Origin: a virus
IMG/VR virus record: IMGVR_UViG_3300032753_000201
Coordinates: 1-21,220 of that record
Reading direction: 5' to 3' (one strand)
Length of the DNA: 21,220 nt
The notes below the pieces were generated by a model, which was not told where the DNA came from, made no database searches, and saw only the letters and a program-made list of their open reading frames with translations. Within the stretch, counting starts at the first letter, position 1, and each line of letters begins with the position of its first letter. Position numbers and translations under genes: made by a program. This document shows positions 1 through 7,900 of the stretch, in pieces.

Positions 1-1
1 T

Positions 2-319
2 GAAGATTTAACTCCTCAACAGATGGTAATCTGGACCGTAAACGCAAAGCTGCGGGAGCAAATCCTTATGCTTCGCATTTTGGAAGTTTATGGAACGGGT
101 GAATTTACCGCCACACTTCATGCGATAGCGGATGCAACACATATGAAAAGAAGCGTTGTAGCCAAAGCTATCAAGGGTCTTAAAGACCTGAACTGGCTGG
201 ACAGCGAACGCAACTATGAAGACAACGGAACAAACTTGCATGTTGTCCGAAACTGCAAATACCGTGTTACGATTGGGGAAGAAAAAGAGGGGAACCCCAA
301 TCCGGAATCCCCCTTTTAA
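2..319 (+). CDS. Winged-helix DNA-binding protein, 5' end cut by window edge
   Basis: This reading frame is open to the left edge. An ATG at 23 has no ribosome binding site before it, and the frame continues upstream of it (EDLTPQQ), so the true start is probably outside the window. The visible part, about 105 residues, looks like a winged helix-turn-helix: a first helix (LREQILMLRILEVYG), a turn-helix pair (IADATHMKRSVVAKAIKGL) and a short wing ending near CKYRVTI. The tail is charged and proline-containing. Such domains occur in phage replication initiators and small transcription regulators, and I cannot separate these. It is the only gene here on the plus strand and converges with the lysis operon, which suggests an early or replication module to the left. 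The fold is a fairly good guess; the role is not known. Confidence 0.7.
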   Translation, partial: EDLTPQQMVIWTVNAKLREQILMLRILEVYGTGEFTATLHAIADATHMKRSVVAKAIKGLKDLNWLDSERNYEDNGTNLHVVRNCKYRVTIGEEKEGNPNPESPF

Positions 320-325
320 GTTAGG

Positions 326-357
326 AAAAACTCTCTCCCACCATTGGGAGAGGGTTT
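326..357 (-). terminator. Rho-independent terminator closing the late operon
   Basis: Read on the minus strand, an 8-base perfect stem (CTCTCCCA at 333-340 against TGGGAGAG at 345-352) with a 4-base loop extends through T:G, C:G and A:T pairs to 328-357. It is followed by a run of five T (330-326). On the plus strand only three T follow, so the signal is stronger for the leftward late operon, although it may also stop the converging plus-strand gene. The stem's right end touches the endolysin stop codon (359-357). Confidence 0.85.
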
Positions 358-872
358 CATCCTACCATCTGGAAAGCAATGGTTTCAACCCTAGAAACGC
401 GGCCAGACCAACCTTTTCCAAAAGCATCCCATGTTGGTAGCCCTTGTAAAAAGTCCATGCGTTTCTCGCATACCTGAGTAGCTACATCACGGGCATTGGC
501 AGCCTCACAGGCGTCAATCGTTTCTTGACCAACTTGACCATCAATGGTGACGTTCAAAATCGTCTGAAGAACCTTGACGGATCTCCCTACCCCAGAATTA
601 ACAGCAAAATCAAAGACGGCATAATCAACACCATCAGGAAGTTCATCACCACGTATTTTATCCCAATATTGCGCCCTATACAGCGGGCCTACATCCTGAA
701 CCGTCAGGTTCTGCATATCTGTTTCGGTTACTTCTTTGCCAATAAACGCTTCCCAGACCGCCTGAGTAACGCCGTGATTGGTACGGCCACCCGGATCGCG
801 TGGATCATTTACATAACCCCCTTCTTCTTTCAGAAGCAGGGCCAAGCATTGTTCAAAATTACCAGCAGCCAT
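357..872 (-). CDS. Endolysin: GH108 N-acetylmuramidase with C-terminal peptidoglycan-binding domain
   Basis: This is the lysis enzyme that cuts the glycan strands of the host wall at the end of infection. The N-terminal half (about residues 6-100) carries the GH108 signature: EEGGYVNDPRDPGG at 16-29 followed by TNHGVTQ, with the first glycine-flanked glutamate (E17) as the expected catalytic acid, and DFAVNSGVGR at 88-97. The C-terminal part (about 105-168), with DGQVGQETIDA and WSGRV, matches the small binding domain usually paired with GH108. The length of 171 residues is typical. No signal peptide or membrane segment is seen, so export should depend on the holin just upstream. The start ATG overlaps the holin stop by one base (TAATG), with GGAG seven bases upstream. 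It is the last gene of the operon, ending on the terminator. Confidence 0.93.
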   Translation of the reverse strand: MAAGNFEQCLALLLKEEGGYVNDPRDPGGRTNHGVTQAVWEAFIGKEVTETDMQNLTVQDVGPLYRAQYWDKIRGDELPDGVDYAVFDFAVNSGVGRSVKVLQTILNVTIDGQVGQETIDACEAANARDVATQVCEKRMDFLQGLPTWDAFGKGWSGRVSRVETIAFQMVG

Positions 873-1399
873 TACTGCGCTCCGTTAATTGCCTGACCAA
901 GAATGTCTGTCTTGGCCTTACTACCGGCGGATGAACCAAAGTAGAAATTCATCACACCGCCCCATCCAGACGCCAAAGCACCCAGAAGAAGGGTGAAGGC
1001 TTGGCTTTGGTTGACGGGGTATAACAGCATAATCAGCAAAACGCCAAAGAAACCTACGGATACGCAGATTGCTAGAAGACGCGGAATCCAGTCCTTCGTG
1101 GAAATTTGCATCTGGCGGGCAGAATCGGTGTTGTCGTTGGACAATTTGACCAAATCGACATTCAAAGATGCCATTTTTGCTTTGAAATCATCATCTATTT
1201 GTTTCATCTGGGCAAGATGATCGGGTGTAACGCCGCCAAGAAGAGCAGCAATATCGTCCGCGCCCTTGCTATCATCTCCACCAAATAGTGCGCTGGACAG
1301 AGCCTTTACGGCCATCCCAGCCAAAGGACCGCCAAGTGCCGTTGCAATCGTTGGTGCGACAGCCCCGATGATAGGGCCAAAGTTTTTTAAAAGGTCCAT
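872..1399 (-). CDS. Holin (3TM / gene-transfer-agent type)
   Basis: This is a predicted membrane protein that would form the lesion releasing the endolysin. The N-terminal 40 residues are Gly/Ala-rich and moderately hydrophobic (IGAVAPTIATALGGPLAGMA) and may be a third membrane-active segment. The middle (about 44-100) is charged and probably helical. Two clear transmembrane segments lie at about 107-127 and 132-154, followed by MNFYFGSSAGSKAKTDIL (150-167), a C-terminal signature I associate with the holin family named for gene transfer agent release. The length of 175 residues is in range. The start ATG overlaps the upstream stop (TAATG), with GGAGG seven bases before it. Being directly upstream of the endolysin supports the call. 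The exact number of membrane spans is uncertain. Confidence 0.82.
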   Translation of the reverse strand: MDLLKNFGPIIGAVAPTIATALGGPLAGMAVKALSSALFGGDDSKGADDIAALLGGVTPDHLAQMKQIDDDFKAKMASLNVDLVKLSNDNTDSARQMQISTKDWIPRLLAICVSVGFFGVLLIMLLYPVNQSQAFTLLLGALASGWGGVMNFYFGSSAGSKAKTDILGQAINGAQ

Positions 1400-1671
1400 T
1401 ATTTTCCCTCCGTAACTTTTTCCAATATGCGAACACGAACCGAAAGATCGTTTATTTCTTTCGTAAGTTCATCACGCAAATGATACCGCGCTTCCGCAGA
1501 AATAGGACTATCCGTCGGGATACCCTGAGACGTGATCAGCATAGGCATTTTGCTTTCTAAATCTTGAACTTTTGTATTTAAAGTAGCGATTTGAGATAAC
1601 AGCCAACCAATCGCTGCAATCAAAATGGGGAAAACCATATTGATCAATTTTGATAAGTCAAAATGATCCAT
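1399..1671 (-). CDS. Small membrane-anchored coiled-coil protein in lysis cassette
   Basis: This 90-residue protein has one transmembrane helix at about 10-28 (INMVFPILIAAIGWLL) followed by a heptad-like coil (QIATLNTKVQDLESKM). A Pro-rich link is followed by a second charged helix (about 58-88). It has no cleavable signal. The layout suits an inner-membrane spanin, a holin partner or an XhlA-like accessory protein, and I cannot choose between these. No lipoprotein partner (outer-membrane spanin) is visible nearby. The ATG overlaps the upstream stop (TAATG), with AAGGG eight bases before it. It resembles in layout the 77-residue protein at 16356-16589 (short hydrophobic helix ending GWL, then a coil), which may be a distant paralogue. 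Confidence 0.65.
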   Translation of the reverse strand: MDHFDLSKLINMVFPILIAAIGWLLSQIATLNTKVQDLESKMPMLITSQGIPTDSPISAEARYHLRDELTKEINDLSVRVRILEKVTEGK

Positions 1672-4600
1672 TACACCCGCCCTTGCATAATCCTGAGAGC
1701 CTTAACGATGTCGTCGTCATGCATGTTCAGCATTGGCTTGGTTCCATCGTCTAATGTACGTTTGGCGGCCTTGAACAGTTTATCTACTTCCGGAATGCGC
1801 CCGCCAGTAGCCCGTTTTGGCCGAGTTATAAAACCACCTTTGTTTGCTTCTAAATCAGATTCATGTTTCCGAGATGGGTCAAAATTTGCAAACCTACCAC
1901 GAAGTGGAAACGTTTGGCCTTTTGGCATGTCCTCAGGAAAAACAATAAAAGCGGTTTTATCTTTAGCGCCCTTTGTTTCAGACGAGCCGGTGTTTTGATA
2001 TTTTACACCAACATATCCTTGATTGCGTAAATGGTTGCGATAAGATTGTACGGCAAACTTACGATCATCAGGATTATATGGTTGTAATCCAAAATTTTTA
2101 ACAAACCCCCACATGTTGTTAGCGCCGATACCGGAAGAATCACGATACATTTCACCAGAAGTAAGTTGATGATGAGCTTTACGCGCTTCCTCTTCTGGTA
2201 CGTGCCATTGTTCCATTAAGTCTTTTACAAATAAATTTGGGTGATGCGTGTATGCATGGGACATTATTTCATTCCGAATTGCCCAATCGTCATGATATAA
2301 GACACCCATATCTGGAATATATGGCTGGTGTATTTGATGAAATTTATCTTCGGATGCCATTTTTAATGGCATGACACGTCCGCCAGCATAAGGATCGGCT
2401 CCTCTCGCTGTAAAATACTCATTGCTGGCAACAGCGGGATCTTTTGCAACGTGGATACCTAAACCGCGAGAAAGAGAATAATCATCTCCACGATCTTCTA
2501 ACCGCGATATTGGTTGTTGTGTCCCATGATAAACATCCACTGGCAATTCATTTTTATAATCTACTTGACCACCTTCTTCATAACCCACACGCCCACCCGC
2601 AGCGCGGGATGGGACAAAATTCTGGCCTACTGTCGGAGCAGCAGCAGAAACCCTAATCATATTTTTTGCCATCGCAGAGAGAAGGCGCGGATTGGATTGA
2701 AGCATTTTTTGCGCATCACGAAACTGTTCAATGTCGGTAGATGCTAACTTGTCAGCCAACCTTTTTGCATACCTCTGCCCCATAAAATGGTCAGCTATGC
2801 TATAAACGTATTGCGCCATTGCTGCTGGCTTGGAGTACAACCAAGTAGGAACAAGGTTCAGTTTCTGAAGCGAACCGTATAAGTTAGGATCGCTCCTACC
2901 CGCACCCTTCGCAAAGTTCGCAAGCGTATTGCGGAACAAAGCTTCTGTCTTTACGAACCGTTCCAGCTTCTCATAGCCGTTGTTTTCAAAAATGTTCCGA
3001 ATAGCTTTTGCCGTATAGTTATTAGGGTCAAAGTACCGTTGAAGCATTTTGGTGTTCAAGCTGCCATCCGAGTTGCGGGTCTTGGTAAGCAACGATGCAA
3101 GAACACCTTGTCGTGCAAGGGTTTTTTCTTGCGGGGTCATATTGATAGTAGAATTGTACGCATTGGTCTGCGCCAATGTGTTACGATCCTTATCCAAAAG
3201 TCGTAGGCCGCCAGTAAATGCGTCTTTTTCTCCGAAGATATCTGCGGAGTTTTTAATCGCATAATCCAGTTCAGGGCTATAATTGGCATTCTTTGGATCG
3301 CGAAGAGGGTCCATAAGAGTTCCAGCAACATTCTTGATCGTCTTACCGACGCCGCCTTCTGTTCCAGCGGGAGAAGTGAATGCCGCATCTTGCATCGCAC
3401 TGAGTTCGCGACGAACCTGATCAATATATTTCATATTGATATTGTTAGGATCAGCCAGCACCATCTGAGGCGGAGGAAGACTTTCAATCGTTGATTTTAA
3501 CTGATCAACGAGATCATTCGTCTGCGCTTTGGCTCTGAGTTTAGCCGCAGCAGTATTATCCGCAGGGTCAACGGCAAACATGCTTTTCAGGCTGATTGGT
3601 TTGATTTTAGTCAAATCGTCGTACGTTTTGATTCCGTAATCATTGAATGTCGAAACAATATCAGGCGGAAAATCAAGGTTAGAAATAGGCGTATCGCCCG
3701 TATTCATAAACGGGGATTTAAACGCTGGACCCATTTCTCTGGTTAAATTTACTTCTGCGTTTTTAACCGCATCTTGGAATACGGGCTTATCCAACAAGTT
3801 ATCCCACTGCGGAAGCCATGTACCCTTACCCAGTTCTGGGTTTTTAATCGGCGCCCAAGCAGCTTCATTACGGTTCTGAAATTCTTGTGCCGCGTCAGCC
3901 TGAAGTTTGGCGGCATTCAGTTCAATACCTTTATTCATCTCCGTAGCGAACTCATCAAACCGTTGGCCGCCATCGGCAAGCCTTTCACGCAACTGATCCA
4001 TAAGATCGGATACAGCATCAGGGTTTTTCTTTGCTATGTCAGTCAATGTCTGTTGGAACTTAGGACCACCAATGTCAGCACCCTTAATAGGTTGCCCGTC
4101 TTTTGCCGCTTGGATCAAGTCAGCAATAGGCATCTTCGATGTGCCGTTCGCCTCATCCAGCAGAAGAGAATTGGAAAGATTGGTAAGTGCCGCGTCACCC
4201 GGTGCGGTCAGTGCCTTCATCCAATCAGGAGCAATGGCGGATGCGCCTTTGGCGATGCCCTCACCGACAGCACCAAGCCCAAGACCTAAACCAGCGCCAA
4301 GAGCGCCGGATGTACCAATATCAGCCTGTTCAGATTCAGGCTTTGAACCAATCAGCTTTTCTTCTGCCGCCGAGCCAGCACCAAGAGCGCCAGCCTCAAC
4401 ACCCATGCCAGCTATACGCGCAACAGTAGGAGCGGCCCCAAGAGCCTCCGCAGCGCCAGCAGCAGGGCCAGCAATTTCACCCGCAAACGGAATGAGGAAC
4501 TGGGAGCCAATATCAGCCGCCAACTGTGTCTTTGGATATTGCTCACCGGAAGCACGACGAAGGGCTTCGTATTGGGCTTTCAGGTCTTCCCTGCGCTGAC

Positions 4601-4937
4601 CGAATGTATCGCCTTGTCCGTACCCTGCCGCCGCAGCAATGTCAGTCCCAGCTTCACGGAGAGCGGGGCCGACACCCAACATTTCACCTGCGCCAGTAGC
4701 GATAGCACCTGTGTATCCAAGGTCTTTTGCCTGTTGTTCTGCAACAGGCATATTCGCTTGGATTTTGGCTTCGTATGGATCGGTCTGTGCGGGTGACGCC
4801 GCCTGTTTATTAAATCGTGCAGCCATGGCTTGATCAAATGGGTCAGGCGCAGCTTCTTGATCAGCATTGGGCTGATTGCTCATCCTTTGCTGCATCAGTG
4901 CGTCAAATGGGTCCGCATTTGAATCAGGTGTTGCCAT
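1671..4937 (-). CDS. Large ejection-type virion protein with C-terminal ADP-ribosyltransferase-like domain
   Basis: This 1088-residue protein lies between the transglycosylase virion protein and the lysis genes. The N-terminus has three copies of a short D-P-[FY]-[DE] repeat (DPFDALMQQR, DPFDQAMAAR, DPYEAKIQAN). Gly/Ala-rich hydrophobic stretches follow at about 140-200 and 215-240, suitable for membrane contact, then a long helical middle with Phe/Gln/Asn-rich parts to about 770. GG linkers (AAGGRVGYEEGGQV) lead into a domain at about 797-1010 with VYHGT, GLGIHVAKDPAVASNEY and GYVGVKYQNTGSSE then AFIVFPED. That order recalls ADP-ribosyltransferase-like domains of phage polyvalent proteins (H, S/T-x-A-Y and a late E). 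The tail has TGGRIPEVDKLFKAAKRTLD. I start it at ATG 4937, two bases after the upstream stop, not at the in-frame TTG at 4955. The ejection role is inferred from order and size; the ART call rests on motifs only. Confidence 0.7.
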   Translation of the reverse strand: MATPDSNADPFDALMQQRMSNQPNADQEAAPDPFDQAMAARFNKQAASPAQTDPYEAKIQANMPVAEQQAKDLGYTGAIATGAGEMLGVGPALREAGTDIAAAAGYGQGDTFGQRREDLKAQYEALRRASGEQYPKTQLAADIGSQFLIPFAGEIAGPAAGAAEALGAAPTVARIAGMGVEAGALGAGSAAEEKLIGSKPESEQADIGTSGALGAGLGLGLGAVGEGIAKGASAIAPDWMKALTAPGDAALTNLSNSLLLDEANGTSKMPIADLIQAAKDGQPIKGADIGGPKFQQTLTDIAKKNPDAVSDLMDQLRERLADGGQRFDEFATEMNKGIELNAAKLQADAAQEFQNRNEAAWAPIKNPELGKGTWLPQWDNLLDKPVFQDAVKNAEVNLTREMGPAFKSPFMNTGDTPISNLDFPPDIVSTFNDYGIKTYDDLTKIKPISLKSMFAVDPADNTAAAKLRAKAQTNDLVDQLKSTIESLPPPQMVLADPNNINMKYIDQVRRELSAMQDAAFTSPAGTEGGVGKTIKNVAGTLMDPLRDPKNANYSPELDYAIKNSADIFGEKDAFTGGLRLLDKDRNTLAQTNAYNSTINMTPQEKTLARQGVLASLLTKTRNSDGSLNTKMLQRYFDPNNYTAKAIRNIFENNGYEKLERFVKTEALFRNTLANFAKGAGRSDPNLYGSLQKLNLVPTWLYSKPAAMAQYVYSIADHFMGQRYAKRLADKLASTDIEQFRDAQKMLQSNPRLLSAMAKNMIRVSAAAPTVGQNFVPSRAAGGRVGYEEGGQVDYKNELPVDVYHGTQQPISRLEDRGDDYSLSRGLGIHVAKDPAVASNEYFTARGADPYAGGRVMPLKMASEDKFHQIHQPYIPDMGVLYHDDWAIRNEIMSHAYTHHPNLFVKDLMEQWHVPEEEARKAHHQLTSGEMYRDSSGIGANNMWGFVKNFGLQPYNPDDRKFAVQSYRNHLRNQGYVGVKYQNTGSSETKGAKDKTAFIVFPEDMPKGQTFPLRGRFANFDPSRKHESDLEANKGGFITRPKRATGGRIPEVDKLFKAAKRTLDDGTKPMLNMHDDDIVKALRIMQGRV

Positions 4938-4939
4938 GA

Positions 4940-7900
4940 TTAATTCACCAACCAACGGGAAAGATGTTTAACGTCTGGGTAGTATTGGTTTACCTTAGCA
5001 TCAAATTGAGCGCGTGTGTAATGTCCATCCATCAATTCCGTAACCAGATTAACATTTTTGCCCTTAGCGTTCTTCCAGCTTAGGTCGGGACTCATAAGGT
5101 CCTGAAGGGCATTTTGTTCACGGTTATACTGATCAGGTGGATAAGCTGCTTGGATAGCCTGTTCAGGGTTACCCATGCGAGCAGTTTTCCCACCAAAGTA
5201 ATTGGTGGCTTGTTGCGCGTCGCGGGCCATGACGTTCTGACGCATAAGGCTCGTGAAAACCTTATTTGCTGCTTCTGGCTCCAACGCGGCACCCGGAAGA
5301 GCAGCTTCAGTAGCATCAATAGTACGTGCGGCAGCGTTATGAGAAACAGAACCGGCCTGTTGATTAGCCATCAAACGGGCAATCTTCTGTAACTCTTGCG
5401 ATGCGACGACAGGATCATCAGACACATTATATCCAGCAACACGCGCTGCGGTAGCCGCCGCACGGATTGTCGCCAACCGGAACGCACTACCAGCACCCAT
5501 CGTACCCCAACCATACTGTTGGGCAACGACAAGGTCATGCGCCATCGTGCTGGCGTCACCAAGCGATGTATTGGCTATCTGGGCGGCTTTATTGGTTTCA
5601 TCCGCATAACCTTGGTACTCACCCTTCAGATTTTTAACGGTATCTGGAGAATAAATTGAATTACCAACCTGTTTCTTCAGGGAGTTAGCATACTGATCCA
5701 AAGTTGCGGCTTTCTCATTCAGCACATCACCAAGTGCCGCAGGAGCGTTACCAGCAGGAGTTGCGCCCGCAGCTTGTTGGCCGCCAGCCTGATTAGGTTG
5801 TGGCATGTCAACGTATTTGTATTGCGGGTTCTCAGGAGTGCCAGTTGTAAAGAGAGCATTACCACCAAAAGGATTTGGAGTAAGACGTTTTAGTTCTTCT
5901 TCAGCACGGGTCAAACCAGCCGTCGCATTTCCAAGATTGGCTTGTCCGTAATCTTTTGCGGACTGTGCCTGTGTCGTCATAGTTTCGCGTTCTTGACCTT
6001 GACCAGCAAGAATGGCGTTAGCGTAAGCATTAGCGGAATTGCCAATATTCGCTCCCGGAGTCGCACCAGCCGCCCAGAACGCGATGTTAGCCAACTGCCT
6101 CTTATCCATAGGAGGAGGTGCAATATAACCAAATCCGGGTTGAGCAGCATCCGACATCGTGCGTGTAGCATCTTGTGCAACTACGTTGTTTGGAACGCGC
6201 TGTGCAGATGCATTTTGTTGCGTTGTTGTTTCGACCTCATCATCTCCAGTTGCTGCTAGATCAGCGACAGTTGGTCTGTTGCGAACAACAGGAGGTATGC
6301 TTGATCCACCGCCACCTTCATCTGGACGAACCCGTGGAATAATAGGTTGGGTTTTAACAGGCGCAGATGTTGCCGGTTCACTAGGAACGATACCGGCATT
6401 TTTACGGGATTCGACATCCGTAACATCAACCGGGACGGAAACACGATTGCGATTTTCCAAATCAGGATCATATTCGTGTTTAATACCGGGAAGAATTCCA
6501 TGAATTACTGGAGCAGAAAATGTCGATAATTTAACATTATCCCAATTTACATTTGATGGGTCTGGTGCAGCACGGAAATCATCAGGCAAGGGCTGGTTTG
6601 CAGTTGCATCTGTTGTTCCCATATCGGGAACATAACCAGTGGAATCCGGATCAGATTCGTCAACAGGGCGCATAGGACCGCTATCAGAGATACCCGTACC
6701 ATTGGCGGCATGAATACGGCCACCTTTGTTTGCACCTACAAGACCAGATGTACCAAGTGCCTCCAACATAGGAGAAAGAACGCCAGCACCGGAGCCAGCA
6801 TAATCTTGTGCGATCTGTTTTACGGTGTTTTGATCAGGCATCCCATAATTCATGCTGATCGGAACATAACCGCCTGAATCATAATGATGGTCATGGGCGC
6901 GAATAAATCCGCCGCGTTTTTCACTTTCATGGTCTGAAACGAATGGGCTATTCCCTTGCCCACCAAAGCTGCCAGATTTATCCGAAGAAGATTGTACAGA
7001 TGGGCCATTTCCTTGACCGCCAAACGATCCGCCTTGGTCATTACCAACGGAACGATCTAAACCAATATTTCCGGAATCAGGTGACGAAACAACACCCATA
7101 GGGCTATGGCCTTCACTTGCAGCACTTGGCGCAGCATTATTTTCCGTAGACTGATCAGCCGTTTGCTGTTGAGCGATTCCAGCTAATGCAGTGGAATATG
7201 CTGGATTAGAAGGAGGTAATGGAACAGATGGCGATTGAGCATTAACAACTACGCCTTCTGGCGTTTGATAACGCATAGGAGGAGAAATCCCCGCATTTGG
7301 ATCAACCAAACCTGTAGCTAATACTTTCTGCGTATAAGCACCCTGTGTTGGGTCCTGACCAGCAGAAATAGCGGCATTATAAGCCCCAAGACCCATGTTA
7401 TAAGCAGCGATAGCATCAGGAACGGAGCCAGTGTAATTGAACAAATTAGAAAGATGTTCTTGCGCCAATTGCGCCGAGATGGTCGGGTCCGCTCTCATGC
7501 TGGAATCGTAACTTATACCCAGTGATTTAGCCGCATCCGCTGCGGCAGAATCGTGCATTTGGAAAGCACCTAGTGCCTTTCCACCATCACCAATAGCCGT
7601 ATTTGGATTAGCAACACCGCCAGTTTCTACTTGGCGGATAGCTGACATAACGCCAGAGGTTGTATCGTTATTGCCAACAGAAGAAGTTGTTGATGCTCCA
7701 AGGTCAGCAGTATTTGGTCCAACGTAATGAGGGGCTACATCGCTCGCAGCCGCAGCATTAGCGGATTCCACAGGCGCTTGGGAAACAACACCTGTATAAC
7801 CGGTTTCCGTTGGAGTTTTATTCTGATTGGACGTGCCTTCAAGCGTTGCGGCAATACCGCTGACTAACCCGCCAAGAGGACCACCCCAGTTAAATGCATT

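Noticed and set aside
525-896. Plus-strand open frame opposite the endolysin
   Set aside because: The endolysin frame has clear family motifs and residues; the opposite frame has none and no upstream signal.
4036-4599. Plus-strand open frame of 187 codons opposite the 1088-residue gene
   Set aside because: It is Ala/Pro/Ser-rich as expected from the reverse of an Ala/Gly-rich coding region, has no ribosome binding site or recognisable motif, and lies wholly inside a well-supported gene.
4938-4955. TTG start giving six more residues to the 1088-residue protein
   Set aside because: An ATG at 4937 is two bases after the upstream stop and begins MATPDSN; the TTG lies inside the upstream gene with no better signal.
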